Shown here: positions 1-9,223 of the stretch, in pieces | Layout: the number at the start of each line of letters is the position of its first letter | How positions within the stretch are numbered: position 1 is the stretch's first letter | Assembly (NCBI RefSeq): GCF_026342355.1 | Contig: NZ_JAPEMV010000002.1 | Coordinates: 682,001 to 746,000, forward strand | Direction: 5' to 3' | Length of the DNA stretch: 64,000 nucleotides | Origin: Streptomyces sp. NBC_00249 | GTDB taxonomy: Bacteria > Actinomycetota > Actinomycetes > Streptomycetales > Streptomycetaceae | Notes under the pieces: generated by a model | Seen by the model: only the letters and a program-made list of their open reading frames with translations | What the model was told of the DNA's origin: nothing | Databases searched by the model: none | Position numbers and translations under genes: made by a program

Positions 1-747
1 GAGGCTGATCGCACCGACCACGATGACGGGGGCGATGGCGTTCGGCAGGATGTGCCGCATGGTGATGCGCAGGGTGCCGGCGCCGAGGGCACGGGCGGCC
101 ACCACGTAGTCGTTGTTCTTGTTCTGCAGCACCGAGGACCGCATGATGCGGAAGATCTGCGGCCAGCCGAGGGTGGCGAGCACGACGGAGACCGTCCATG
201 CGTTGCCCTTGCCCAGGCCGGACATGATCAGCATGCCGCCGAGGAGCAGCGGGATGGCGAAGAAGATCTCGGTGAAGCGGGACAGGATGCTGTCGACGAA
301 GCCGCCGATCCAGCCGGCGATCAGGCCGAGCGCACCGCCGACGACGAGCACCAGGGTGGTGGTGACGACACCGACGATGATCGAGTTGCGGGCGGCCCAC
401 ACGGTTCGCGTGTAGACGTCGCAGCCCTGGACGTCGAAGCCGAACCAGTTGTCGGCGCTGGGCTTCTTGAGGGAGTCCTCGAGCTTGCAGGCGCCCGCGT
501 CGAAGGGGCTGCCGGGGGTGAACCACTGGGGCACCACGGACAGCACGACCAGGAAGAGGACCAGCGCGGCGCCGATCAGGAAGATGGGGTTGCGACGGAG
601 GTCGGAGACGGCGTCGGACCAGAGGCTGGCCTCGCGCTCCTTCTTCGGCTTCTTGTCGGAGCCCTGGGTGACCTGTCCGCTCGCGGAGGGAGCTCCGGCG
701 GTCTGGGTGTCGGTCAACTCATCCCCCACCGTAGTTGTGTCACGCAT
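1..747 (-). CDS. oppC: oligopeptide ABC transporter permease, OppC/DppC-like (3' end outside window)
   Basis: Second membrane permease of a peptide importer. The gene starts at the ATG at 747 and runs leftwards off the window, so the C-terminus is missing. The visible protein has a charged cytoplasmic N-tail (about 45 residues ending in KKPKKERE), a first membrane segment (IFLIGAALVLFLVVLSVV), a long periplasmic loop with two cysteines, then the permease core. The EAA-loop region is visible near the left edge (VVAARALGAGTLRI), as expected for contact with the ATPase. The start overlaps the stop of the upstream permease gene by 8 bp, so the two are translationally coupled. The ATPase genes are presumably to the left. 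Confidence 0.9.
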   Translation of the reverse strand, partial: MRDTTTVGDELTDTQTAGAPSASGQVTQGSDKKPKKEREASLWSDAVSDLRRNPIFLIGAALVLFLVVLSVVPQWFTPGSPFDAGACKLEDSLKKPSADNWFGFDVQGCDVYTRTVWAARNSIIVGVVTTTLVLVVGGALGLIAGWIGGFVDSILSRFTEIFFAIPLLLGGMLIMSGLGKGNAWTVSVVLATLGWPQIFRIMRSSVLQNKNNDYVVAARALGAGTLRITMRHILPNAIAPVIVVGAISL

Positions 748-1684
748 AGCGGATCCTCGGGTCGAGCACGGCGTACAGCATGTCCACGATCAGGTTCGCG
801 ACGAGATACACGATGATCAGGAGCGAGACGACGCCCACGATCACGGTGCCTTCCTTGCGGTAGACCGACTCGGCCAGCAGGCCGCCGATCCCGTGGATGT
901 TGAAGATCTTCTCCGTGATGACCGCGCCACCCATGAGGGAGCCGAGGTCGGCGCCGAGGAAGGTGACGATCGGGATCAGCGCGTTGCGCAGCGCGTGGCG
1001 TCCGACGACACGGCGGCGGGGCAGGCCCTTCGCGGTGGCGGTGCGGACGTAGTCGGCGCGCATCGTCTCCATCAGGCTGGTACGGGTCAGTCGTGCCACG
1101 TACGCCAGTGAGGTCGAGGCGAGCACCAGCGCCGGGAGGAGGTAGGCGCGGATGCCGTCGTTGTCGTTGAAGGAGACGGGGAAGAAGTCGATGCCCCAGC
1201 TGTTCTTCAACTGCACGCCGAGCGTCAGCTGGAGGATGAAGCCGCTGACGAAGACCGGGATGGAGATGACCAGCAGCGTGGAGAGCAGCACCAGCTGGTC
1301 GAGGAACTTGCCGCGGCGCAGGGCGGCCATGATGCCGGCGAGTACACCGACGACGGCCTCGATGAGGAAGGCGACGATCGCCAGGTTCATCGTGTACGGG
1401 AAGGCTTCGGTGATCTTGTCCCAGACGGAGCGGCCGGTGAGGGTCTCACCGAAGTTCCCCTGGAACAGGTTGGTGATGTAGTTCCAGTACTGCGCCAGGA
1501 ACGAGTCGTCGAGGTGGTACTTCTCGCGAAGCATCGCCGCGACGAGCGGGTCCGCCTTCTTCTCTCCGGCCAGTGCCTGAATCGGGTCACCGGGGAGCTT
1601 GAAGGACAGGAAATAGATGAGGAACGTGGCACCGATCAGAACAGGGATCGCCTGTATGAGTCGGCGGATGAGGTAGCGGCCCAT
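740..1684 (-). CDS. oppB: oligopeptide ABC transporter permease, OppB/DppB-like
   Basis: First permease subunit, 314 aa, normal length for the family. It opens with the typical MGRYLIRRLIQAIPVLIGAT, a membrane segment preceded by basic residues, and carries the DppB-type EAA loop (YVRTATAKGLPRRRVVGRHALRNA). The ending DMLYAVLDPRIRYA is characteristic of this subunit. It forms the membrane pore with the OppC-like protein and is fed by the binding lipoprotein encoded 93 bp upstream. The stop overlaps the next start by 8 bp. The system belongs to the peptide/nickel family to which Streptomyces BldK also belongs; whether this is BldK itself or a paralogous importer cannot be decided from the window. 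Confidence 0.93.
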   Translation of the reverse strand: MGRYLIRRLIQAIPVLIGATFLIYFLSFKLPGDPIQALAGEKKADPLVAAMLREKYHLDDSFLAQYWNYITNLFQGNFGETLTGRSVWDKITEAFPYTMNLAIVAFLIEAVVGVLAGIMAALRRGKFLDQLVLLSTLLVISIPVFVSGFILQLTLGVQLKNSWGIDFFPVSFNDNDGIRAYLLPALVLASTSLAYVARLTRTSLMETMRADYVRTATAKGLPRRRVVGRHALRNALIPIVTFLGADLGSLMGGAVITEKIFNIHGIGGLLAESVYRKEGTVIVGVVSLLIIVYLVANLIVDMLYAVLDPRIRYA

Positions 1685-1716
1685 CAGACCTCCAGCAAGA
1701 ACAGGGGGAAAGGGCA

Positions 1717-1744
1717 GGCAGGCGGAAACCTGCTTCCGCCTGCC
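1717..1744 (-). terminator. intercistronic hairpin between binding-protein and permease genes
   Basis: A perfect 11-bp inverted repeat (1717-1727 with 1734-1744, loop of 6) lies in the 93-bp gap between the binding-protein stop and the oppB start. No U-run follows. In binding-protein operons such hairpins commonly act as partial terminators or 3' stabilisers that keep binding protein in excess over permease; that role is inferred here. Confidence 0.6.
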
Positions 1745-1777
1745 CGCCCCCGGGATTCCCCTAAGTGAAGAGGGGTG

Positions 1778-3400
1778 TTAGTTGAGCTCGACGTTCGCCA
1801 GGTCCATGCGGCCCTGGGCGTCGACCTCGACGTTCTTCACGGACTTGGAGTAGGCCGAAGAAGACATGTACGTGAACACCGGGATGTACGGAAGGTCCTT
1901 GATGATGATGTCATCGGCCTTCTGGTACAGCTTCAGACCCTCGGCGGCGTCGGTGGCCCTGTCGGCCTCCGCCATGGTCTTCTCGAACTCTTCGTTCTTG
2001 TAGTGGCCGTAGTTGGAGCCGTTGTCGATCGCGACCTTCGAGAAGATCGGACGCAGGTAGTTCTCGGCGGCCGGGTAGTCCATGGACCACGCCATACGGA
2101 ACGCGCCCTTGTACTTCGAGGCGCCCAGGTCGTCGAGCAGCTCACCGAACTTGGCGTACGGCTTGGTGGTGACCTCGAGGCCGAGGTTCGTCTTCAGCTG
2201 GTTCGCGACGGCCTCGATCCACTCCTTGTGGCCGCCGTCGGCGTTGTAGCCGAGCTCCAGCTTGCCGCCGGGGACGCCGCCCGCCTTCTCCAGGAGCTCC
2301 TTGGCCTTGGCCGGGTTGTACTGCCCGAACTCGCCGAGGGCGCCCTTGCGGTAGCCCGGGATGATCGGGCTGATGAAGTCGTCGGCCGGCTTGCGGGAGC
2401 CGTTGAAGATGGTCTTCGTGATGGCGTCCCGGTCGATGGCCATGGAGATGGCCTGACGGACCTCCAGCTTGCCGAACGTCTCGGGGTTCTGCTCCAGCGG
2501 CAGGCCGAGGTAGCCGACACCCGACTCGGGCTTGTAGATGTAGCGGTCGCCGAACTCCTGGGAGACGGTGGCCATCGCCGAGATCGGGAGCTTGTCGACG
2601 ATCTGGATGTTGTCCGAGCGCAGGTCGTTGTACGCCGTGTCCAGGTTGTCGTAGATCTTGAAGGTGACGCCCGCGAGCTTGGCGCGACCCTCAGCGGGGA
2701 ACTTGTCATACCGCTTGATCTTGATCTGCTTGTTGTGGTCCCAGGCGCCGTCCATCTGGAAGGGGCCGTTACCGATGGGGGCCTCGCCGAACTTCTTCGA
2801 GCCCTGGGTCTCGAAGGCCTTCGGCAGCGGGTAGAAGGCGTTGTAGCCCAGCATGGTCTTGAACTGGGAGAACGGCTCCTTCAGCGAAACGGTGAAGGTG
2901 CGCTCGTCAACGACCTTGAGGCCCTTGAGCTCCTTGGCCGTGGGCTTCTTGTCCTTGCCCGGGGCGAGCTCCTCGGAGCCCTCGATCTTGGCGAAGAACG
3001 GCATGCCCTCGGCCGCGTTCTCCTGGTTGGCGCCCCAGTTCCAGGCACGGACGAAGGACTGGGCGTCCAGCTTCTCACCGTTGTGGAAGGTGTAGCCGTC
3101 CTTGACCTTGATGGTCCAGGTCTTGGAGTCCGTGGTCTCGATGGACTCGGCGGCCGCCAGCTTCGGCTCGTTGGTCTTGTTGTCGTACTCGACCAGACCG
3201 GTGAAGAGGGCGTTCAGGACCTCGGCACCCTCGGACTCGGCCGTGTTCTGGCCGATCAGGCCGTGCTGCGGCTCGCCGAGCACCACCGTGATCTTGCCGC
3301 CACCGGCCTTCGCGTCGTCACCACCGGTGCTGCAAGCCGTGGCAGCCATCGCCACGATGACCGCACCCGCGACCCACTTGGCGCTCGTTGCTCCGCGCAT
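1778..3400 (-). CDS. oligopeptide-binding lipoprotein of ABC transporter (SBP_bac_5 family)
   Basis: Extracytoplasmic solute-binding lipoprotein, 540 aa. The N-terminus (MRGATSAKWVAGAVIVAMAA then TAC-S) is a lipoprotein signal with cysteine at about residue 23, followed by a Gly/Asp linker. The body has family-5 peptide-binding features: the early segment LVEYDNKTNEPKLAAAESIE, and TFTVSLKEPFSQF, VRQAISMAIDRDAI and LELGYNADGGHKEW further on. It delivers peptides to the OppB/OppC channel encoded downstream. The ATG has a strong ribosome site (GAGGAGG, 9 nt away). BldKB-type proteins that import developmental signal peptides belong to the same family, but this one is not assigned to that role. 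Confidence 0.9.
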   Translation of the reverse strand: MRGATSAKWVAGAVIVAMAATACSTGGDDAKAGGGKITVVLGEPQHGLIGQNTAESEGAEVLNALFTGLVEYDNKTNEPKLAAAESIETTDSKTWTIKVKDGYTFHNGEKLDAQSFVRAWNWGANQENAAEGMPFFAKIEGSEELAPGKDKKPTAKELKGLKVVDERTFTVSLKEPFSQFKTMLGYNAFYPLPKAFETQGSKKFGEAPIGNGPFQMDGAWDHNKQIKIKRYDKFPAEGRAKLAGVTFKIYDNLDTAYNDLRSDNIQIVDKLPISAMATVSQEFGDRYIYKPESGVGYLGLPLEQNPETFGKLEVRQAISMAIDRDAITKTIFNGSRKPADDFISPIIPGYRKGALGEFGQYNPAKAKELLEKAGGVPGGKLELGYNADGGHKEWIEAVANQLKTNLGLEVTTKPYAKFGELLDDLGASKYKGAFRMAWSMDYPAAENYLRPIFSKVAIDNGSNYGHYKNEEFEKTMAEADRATDAAEGLKLYQKADDIIIKDLPYIPVFTYMSSSAYSKSVKNVEVDAQGRMDLANVELN

Positions 3401-3744
3401 GGGTATTTGCCTCCTCAGGAGTCACTGTCGATTCGTGAAGGACCCGGTTCCCGCTGACACCCCTGACAGCGAAATCCGGTCCCATCGTGTGTGCTCGTGA
3501 GTCGACGCTCCCCACAGCGTGTGACCCATTGACCCGAGCTCAATGGAGCCATCCTCAGGGACACCCAGACCGTAAACCACACTTAAGTGGTCTCGTTTTC
3601 ACAACATCACCGCATGGCGAAAACCCGATATCCGGACAAACGGATAGGAGACAGACACGTGCGAAACGGACGGTTAGCTCACCTTCCGGAGTGTCACGGT
3701 CGGTATGCGGACACCAGAACCCTTAAATCCGGTTGACAAAAGCG
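3401..3744 (-). promoter_or_regulatory. leader/promoter region of the peptide-transport operon
   Basis: This 344-bp gap upstream of the binding-protein gene holds no convincing gene. It is more AT-rich than its surroundings around 3570-3720 and contains a perfect 10-bp palindrome, CACTTAAGTG, at 3580-3589, a possible operator. The promoter itself was not pinned down. Confidence 0.4.
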
Positions 3745-3787
3745 AACAGCCCCTCCTCACACCGGGCAGGTGGGGGGAAGGGCTGTT
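3745..3787 (-). terminator. terminator of typA
   Basis: Arms of 8 bp (AACAGCCC at 3745-3752 with GGGCTGTT at 3780-3787) close a GC-rich stem about 50 bp downstream of the typA stop. On the minus strand the hairpin is followed by CGCTTTTGTC, a short U-run, and on the plus strand by TTTTC, so it may work in both directions. Confidence 0.65.
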
Positions 3788-3835
3788 TTCGGACGCACGA
3801 CCGTCAGCCAGTCGTCACGCGCGAACGCTCAAGGA

Positions 3836-5740
3836 CTACTTGCCGGACTTGGCGCGCGAAGCGGTGCGCGAGCGCTCCTTCTGGTCCAGGACGACCTTGC
3901 GAATGCGCACGGCCTCCGGGGTGACCTCGACGCACTCGTCGTCGCGGCAGAACTCCAGGGACTGCTCCAGGGAGAGCTTGCGCGGCGGCACCACGTTCTC
4001 GGTGTTGTCCGCGGAAGCCGCACGCATGTTGGTGAGCTTCTTCTCCTTGGTGATGTTCACGTCCATGTCGTCGGAGCGCGAGTTCTCGCCGACGATCATG
4101 CCCTCGTACACCTCGGTGCCGGGCTCGGTGAACAGGACACCGCGCTCCTGCAGGTTGATCATCGCGAACGGCGTGACCGAACCCGCGCGGTCCGCGACCA
4201 GCGAACCGTTGTTGCGGGTGACCAGCTGGCCGAACCACGGCTCGTGGCCCTCGTGGATCGAGTGGGCGATACCGGTACCGCGGGTGTTCGTCAGGAACTC
4301 CGTACGGAAGCCGATCAGACCACGGGACGGGACGACGAACTCCATGCGGACCCAGCCGGAGCCGTGGTTCGACATGTTGTCCATGCGGCCCTTGCGGATG
4401 CCCATGAGCTGCGTGACCGCACCCATGTGCTCCTCGGGGACGTCGACCGTCAGGCGCTCGACCGGCTCGTGCGTCTTGCCGTCGATCTCCTGCGTGACCA
4501 CCTGCGGCTTGCCGATGGTCAGCTCGAAGCCCTCGCGGCGCATCTGCTCGACCAGGATGGCGAGCGCGAGCTCACCACGGCCCTGGACCTCCCAGGCGTC
4601 CGGGCGCTCGGTGTCGAGCACGCGGAGCGAGACGTTACCGACCAGCTCGCGGTCCAGACGGTCCTTGACCTGGCGGGCGGTGACCTTGCGGTCCTTGACC
4701 GCGGACTTGGCGTCCGCGCCCTTGCCGCTGCCGCCGCGGCCGACCATCGGGGAGGTGTTCGTACCGATGGTCATGGAGATCGCCGGCTCGTCCACCGAGA
4801 TCAGCGGCAGGGCGATCGGGTTCTCCGGGTCGGCCAGGGTCTCGCCGATCATGATGTCGGGGAAACCGGCGACCGCGCAGATGTCACCCGGGCCCGCCAC
4901 CTCGGCCGGCTTGCGGGTGAGCGCCTCGGTCATCATCAGCTCGGTGATGCGGACGTTCGACATGGTGCCGTCACGCTTGATCCACGCGACGGTCTGGCCC
5001 TTGCGCAGCTCGCCCTGCTCGACGCGGACCAGGGCGATACGGCCCAGGAAGTTGTCGGCGTCCAGGTTGGTGACGTGGGCCTGGAGGGGGGCCTCCTCGT
5101 CGTACACCGGGGCGGGGACGTGCTCCAGGATGGTGGAGAAGAACGGCTCCAGGCTGTCGCTGTCCGCGGGGACGGTGCCGTCCTCGGGCTTGGTCAGCGA
5201 GGCCACGCCGTCACGGCCGCAGGCGTAGACGATCGGGAACTCGATCTGGTCCTCGTCCGCGTCCAGGTCCAGGAAGAGGTCGTACGTCTCGTTGACGACC
5301 TCGTCGATCCGGGAGTCCGGGCGGTCGGTCTTGTTGATGCAGAGGATGACCGGCATCTTCGCCTGCAGGGCCTTGCGCAGGACGAAGCGGGTCTGGGGCA
5401 GCGGACCCTCGGAGGCGTCCACCAGCAGAACGACGGCGTCCACCATCGACAGACCGCGCTCGACCTCACCACCGAAGTCGGCGTGGCCGGGGGTGTCGAT
5501 GATGTTGATCGTGATGGGCGCCCCGCCGTCCTTGGGGTGGTACTTCACCGCCGTGTTCTTGGCGAGGATCGTGATGCCCTTCTCACGCTCCAGGTCGTTC
5601 GAGTCCATCATGCGGTCGTCGAGGTGCTGGTGGGCGGCGAAGGCACCGGCCTGCTTGAGCATGGCATCGACGATGGTCGTCTTGCCATGGTCGACGTGGG
5701 CGACGATGGCGACGTTACGGATGTCGTGGCGCGTGGGCAC
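3836..5740 (-). CDS. typA: translational GTPase TypA/BipA
   Basis: Ribosome-associated GTPase of the EF-G-like superfamily, 634 aa, close to the usual length of about 610-635. The G domain is complete: G1 AHVDHGKTT near residue 14, switch II DTPGHADFGGEV, and G4 NKTD. EF-Tu-like domain 2 follows (FLGRIALVRVEQGELRKGQ), then EF-G III/V-like domains and a basic C-terminus (KVVLDQKERSRTASRAKSGK). TypA/BipA acts in ribosome assembly and stress adaptation. The start MPTRHDIRNVAIVAHVDHGK matches the family. It stands alone, with its own terminator and about 315 bp upstream. Confidence 0.97.
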   Translation of the reverse strand: MPTRHDIRNVAIVAHVDHGKTTIVDAMLKQAGAFAAHQHLDDRMMDSNDLEREKGITILAKNTAVKYHPKDGGAPITINIIDTPGHADFGGEVERGLSMVDAVVLLVDASEGPLPQTRFVLRKALQAKMPVILCINKTDRPDSRIDEVVNETYDLFLDLDADEDQIEFPIVYACGRDGVASLTKPEDGTVPADSDSLEPFFSTILEHVPAPVYDEEAPLQAHVTNLDADNFLGRIALVRVEQGELRKGQTVAWIKRDGTMSNVRITELMMTEALTRKPAEVAGPGDICAVAGFPDIMIGETLADPENPIALPLISVDEPAISMTIGTNTSPMVGRGGSGKGADAKSAVKDRKVTARQVKDRLDRELVGNVSLRVLDTERPDAWEVQGRGELALAILVEQMRREGFELTIGKPQVVTQEIDGKTHEPVERLTVDVPEEHMGAVTQLMGIRKGRMDNMSNHGSGWVRMEFVVPSRGLIGFRTEFLTNTRGTGIAHSIHEGHEPWFGQLVTRNNGSLVADRAGSVTPFAMINLQERGVLFTEPGTEVYEGMIVGENSRSDDMDVNITKEKKLTNMRAASADNTENVVPPRKLSLEQSLEFCRDDECVEVTPEAVRIRKVVLDQKERSRTASRAKSGK

Positions 5741-6055
5741 TTCGGCGCTTCTCCCGGGATCGTGGATGGCGACGCGTACGGTCCGGCACGCGCGCCTCGA
5801 CCGGGCGGAAAACCTGCCACGGCCTTACCCCATCGTACGTCGGCTGGCGGGAACCGCCTGCCGGGGGGTCTGTCAAGAGGCCGGACGACTGAGCGGAGCC
5901 GGGTTTCGGGGTGGGGGGCCCGGCTGTGGGTGGAGCCTGTGTTCATGCGGGTCAACGGGTATGCACGACCTTGCCCGCCGGGTCTGCGGCGGGCAAGGGA
6001 CTTGAGTCACTTCTGAGCTTGTGACCCGTGGGTCAACCTGTCTGGCACCTGTTTG
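5741..6055 (-). promoter_or_regulatory. upstream region of typA; also holds the next gene's terminator
   Basis: A 315-bp gene-free interval between the typA start and the stop of the gene to its right, transcribed in the same direction. Its right part carries the hairpin listed at 5969-5998. The left part must hold the typA promoter and leader; no clear -10/-35 pair was identified. Confidence 0.4.
5969..5998 (-). terminator. terminator downstream of solo binding-protein gene
   Basis: A perfect 12-bp stem (CCTTGCCCGCCG / CGGCGGGCAAGG, 6-nt loop) about 58 bp past the stop of the gene at 6056-8512. No U-run follows, which is common in high-GC actinobacteria. Confidence 0.7.
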
Positions 6056-8512
6056 TCACTGCTTCTTCTTGTCCTTGGCTTCTGCGGGCTTCTTCCATCC
6101 GATGTCCTGGTACCTGGGGGCTCCCAGGCCGAAGGCACCCGCGTTGGCCAGGCCCGGCTTGGCGGCCACCAGCTCGGGACGCTGGTAGAGCGGTACGGAG
6201 CCGGCCGCCGCCCAGATCCGGGCGTCCGCCTTGCGCATCAGCTCGCGGGACTGCTCCTCGTCCAGCTCGCCCAGCGCCTGGTCGAACAGCTGGTCGATGT
6301 GGTCCGTGCCGACCCGGGTGTAGTTCTGTTCGACGAGCAGCGAGCCGTCGGCGGCCGGCTCCGGCTTGGCGAAGATCGGCCGGGCGTCGGTGGCCGGGTA
6401 GGCCGTCGCCGGCCAGGAGTACAGGGCCAGGTCGTACTGGCCCGAGGCGATGTGGTCCTTGAAGAAGCTCTCGTCCGGGACCTTCTTCAGCTCCGTCGTG
6501 ACGCCGACCTTCTGGAGCATCTGGGAGATCCGCTCGCCCACCGCGCGCAGCGCCTCGGAACCGGGGCCCGACGGCAGGACGAAGCGCAGGGTCAGCGGCT
6601 TGCCGTCCTTGGCGAGCATGGCGCCCGAGGTGCGCGCGGCCTGCTTGGCCGGGCCGGCGGGCGCCGGGCTGGCGGGCGCCGGGCTGGCCTTGGCGGGCTC
6701 CTTGGCGGGCTCCTTGGCGTCGGCGCCCTCCTCGGCGCCCCCGGCCTCGGTGACCGGACCCCGCTTGCCGTCGTCGACGGTCCGGGCCTGCGTCAGCAGG
6801 ACCTGCTCCTGCTCGGCGGCCAGGGAGGCCGGGGCCAGCGCCGGGGAGGGCTGCTCCGGGCGGGCGCCCGGGGCGAAGGCGTCGGCGTCGACGATCTCCC
6901 CGTCGAACTCGTCCGGGACCCCTCGGGTGAGGCCAGCGGGGGCGCCGGGGGCCGCGGGGGCGCCGGGGTGGCCCGGGCGGGCCTTGCGGGCCGGCAGGTT
7001 CGCGGTCGCGGACCGCAGCTCACCGTTGCGGCCGTCGTCCTGGCCCACGATGTACAGGCCGTCGTTGCCGGTGCCCGGGCCCGCCGCCGGCTGGGACGCC
7101 GGGGTCTTGGAGTCGTCCGAGGCCGCCCCCTCCGCGCTCTGCGCGCCCGCCTTGGCCCCGGCCGGCTCGCTGAGCTTGCCGCCCTTGCGCCAGCCGGCGT
7201 CCGCCAGCAGGGCCTGGGCCGCCTGGGTGTCCTGGCCGCCCAGCGCGTCGCTGTTGTCCATGTACGCCGGCTGCCCGGCCAGCGCCAGGTGGCTGCCGAC
7301 CGGCTTCGCCGGCAGGCCCAGGGGCTTCAGTACGATCTCGGCCAGCGCCTTGCGGTCCAGGGCGCGGGCCACCGCCCGCCGGACCCGCTCGTCGGACAGC
7401 GGGCCGGAGGCCCCGTTCAGGGCGAGCTGCGTGTAGGCGGGCTCCAGCGACCTGCGGACCGTGAAACCGCGCAGGGCCGCCTGCTCGTCGGCGTACTTCT
7501 TCACCGCCTCGGCGTTCTTGCGGCGGCTCTCCTGCTCCTCCACCGCCTTGGCCTCGTCCGCGCCGTGGGCCAGCGCCCAGGACAGGGTGGCCTGGGCGGG
7601 CGTCAGCGAGGCGCCCGGGCCGTGGGAGCCGTCGGTCTTGCCGGCGTTGCGGTGCGCGAGAGAGATCCGGTCCACGCCCGCGCGGTCGACCTCGGCCAGG
7701 TCGACCTTCCCGGCGGCCAGCGCGGCCGGGCGGCCGGCCCGGGGCACCGCCGTCAGGACGAGGGTGTCGAGCTTGGCGGGCGAACCCCACCAGCGCGGGT
7801 TGCGGGTCAGGGCCGCCGTACCGGTCTTCTTGTCGACGGCCCCGAGGCCGAAGGGACCGGCGGTGACCTTGAGGGTGCCGCGGGCGCCCTCGTTGAAGGC
7901 GTCCGGGGTGCCGGTGACCTGCTTGGGGTAGAGCGGGCTGAACAGGGAGCGCCAGTCCGTGTACGGCTTGTTGAAGGTGACCTTGACCTCCAGGTCGGTC
8001 TTGCCCTTCTCGATCTTCTCGATGCGGTCGTAGCCGGCGTTGCGGGCCGTCCAGTACGCCGAGTCCTTGCCGTTCAGGGCCCGCCACTGGGCCACGAAGT
8101 CGGCGGCGCCGATCTCCCGGCCGTCGCTCCACACCGCCTGCTGGTTGAGCTTGTACAGCACGACCTGCTTGGGCTCGCGCTCGACGACCTCGGCCTTCTC
8201 CAGGTAGTCGGGATTGGCCACCGGCCGCCCCTTCGCGTCCAGCGTGAACAGCTGCGGCAGCACCGCTCCCACGATGCGGGAGGTGGTGGCGTCGGCATCG
8301 GCCTGGAAGGTGTTCAGGGTCTCCGGGAGGGTGTCCACGGCCCAGCGCAGCACGCCGCCGTCGGCGACCCGGTCGCGGGCCGTCGTCGCGATGTCCTGGC
8401 CGGCCGCTACGGGCCCGCCCTCGTCCTCGCCCGCCCCGCATCCCGCGAGGAGCGGCAGCGCAAGGACTCCCGAGGTGAGGAGCGCCAAGGACCTGCGCGT
8501 TCTCTGGGTCAT
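6056..8512 (-). CDS. ABC transporter family substrate-binding lipoprotein with long disordered insert
   Basis: Predicted lipoprotein of 818 aa. The start at 8512 is supported by GGAGG 8 nt upstream and gives a classical lipoprotein signal (MTQRTRRSL, hydrophobic core, LAGC). Family-5 binding-protein features follow: VLRWAVDTLPETLNTFQADA, LNQQAVWSDGREIGAADFV, and LSDERVRRAVARALDRKAL. Unlike ordinary members, roughly residues 455-630 are a low-complexity Ala/Pro/Gly/Glu-rich insert, after which the fold resumes (LTLRFVLPSGPGSEALRAVG). No permease or ATPase gene is adjacent, so it is a solo binding protein that may share another transporter. The C-terminus is Lys-rich. Confidence 0.85.
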   Translation of the reverse strand: MTQRTRRSLALLTSGVLALPLLAGCGAGEDEGGPVAAGQDIATTARDRVADGGVLRWAVDTLPETLNTFQADADATTSRIVGAVLPQLFTLDAKGRPVANPDYLEKAEVVEREPKQVVLYKLNQQAVWSDGREIGAADFVAQWRALNGKDSAYWTARNAGYDRIEKIEKGKTDLEVKVTFNKPYTDWRSLFSPLYPKQVTGTPDAFNEGARGTLKVTAGPFGLGAVDKKTGTAALTRNPRWWGSPAKLDTLVLTAVPRAGRPAALAAGKVDLAEVDRAGVDRISLAHRNAGKTDGSHGPGASLTPAQATLSWALAHGADEAKAVEEQESRRKNAEAVKKYADEQAALRGFTVRRSLEPAYTQLALNGASGPLSDERVRRAVARALDRKALAEIVLKPLGLPAKPVGSHLALAGQPAYMDNSDALGGQDTQAAQALLADAGWRKGGKLSEPAGAKAGAQSAEGAASDDSKTPASQPAAGPGTGNDGLYIVGQDDGRNGELRSATANLPARKARPGHPGAPAAPGAPAGLTRGVPDEFDGEIVDADAFAPGARPEQPSPALAPASLAAEQEQVLLTQARTVDDGKRGPVTEAGGAEEGADAKEPAKEPAKASPAPASPAPAGPAKQAARTSGAMLAKDGKPLTLRFVLPSGPGSEALRAVGERISQMLQKVGVTTELKKVPDESFFKDHIASGQYDLALYSWPATAYPATDARPIFAKPEPAADGSLLVEQNYTRVGTDHIDQLFDQALGELDEEQSRELMRKADARIWAAAGSVPLYQRPELVAAKPGLANAGAFGLGAPRYQDIGWKKPAEAKDKKKQ

Positions 8513-8868
8513 GGGTGGTACCTCCGGGGCGGGGCGTGGGGGCCGTGAAAGCGGGGTCTTGATCACGTTCGGCGGTATATGGAGCTGATCACACCGGTGT
8601 CGAAACCCACTGAAATCGACGGCCCCCCGGCTGCTACGGACCGGACCCTCGCCACGCCGCGAAGCCCACCCGTGCGGACCAATCCCGCTTGCGTCCGGGA
8701 AGGCGTTCCCCCGGACGAGGGACGAAAATGGGGGCAGGGAGGGGGCGCACGGTTTGCGCCTGCGCGCCCGGAATCGCTGCACGTCCCTTCACAAGCGGGG
8801 ACGTGAGGCGCGACACTCGCAGGCGCCCGTGAGCATGGCCACCGCACCCGCGGAAGTGAGGGCACATC
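8513..8868. promoter_or_regulatory. divergent intergenic region
   Basis: About 356 bp between divergent genes. Near 8560-8591 there are two TGATCA palindromes 26 bp apart, close to the start of the minus-strand lipoprotein gene. An 8-bp inverted repeat with a 10-nt gap (CACGTCCC at 8780-8787, GGGACGTG at 8798-8805) lies upstream of the plus-strand gene. Promoters are not assigned. Confidence 0.4.
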
Positions 8869-9090
8869 ATGTCCCTGCAAGATGATCTGACCGCCGTACG
8901 ACGCAACCTCAACGAGCTGGTCCGCTCGGTGGAACGGCTGGAGAAGGACGTCGCCCGGCAGGCGCCGGCCGCCCCCAGGCCCCCCGGCCAGGGCGGGATG
9001 GTCACCGTCCCGGACACCCCGTACGACAGCACCCTGTGGACGGACTCCGACGACGAGGGCCTCGGCGCCCGCGACCGCCGCGCCCCCTAG
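8869..9090 (+). CDS. small coiled-coil protein of unknown function
   Basis: A 73-aa acidic protein that I do not recognise by function. Residues 1-32 (DDLTAVRRNLNELVRSVERL) form an amphipathic helix likely to be a coiled coil. The rest is Pro/Gly-rich, then acidic (DSTLWTDSDDEGLGARDRR). The ATG follows a GAGGG ribosome site. It precedes the succinate dehydrogenase set in the same direction and has Streptomyces-like codon use, so it is probably a real small gene. Confidence 0.6.
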   Translation: MSLQDDLTAVRRNLNELVRSVERLEKDVARQAPAAPRPPGQGGMVTVPDTPYDSTLWTDSDDEGLGARDRRAP

Positions 9091-9223
9091 CCCGTCCGGG
9101 CCCCAGCCCGTCCGGGCCCGCCCCGCGCGGGCCGTTCCCGTACCGCGCCCACCCCATCTGGCCCGGCCGCACCCGCGGCCGGGCCTCCTGGGCCACCCCT
9201 CATCACTCCACCCGGAGTTCCCC

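Noticed and set aside
1778-3400. Assigning the peptide-binding gene as bldKB
   Set aside because: The family and operon type fit, but Streptomyces carries several similar importers side by side, and the window lacks the sequence needed to tell which one this is.
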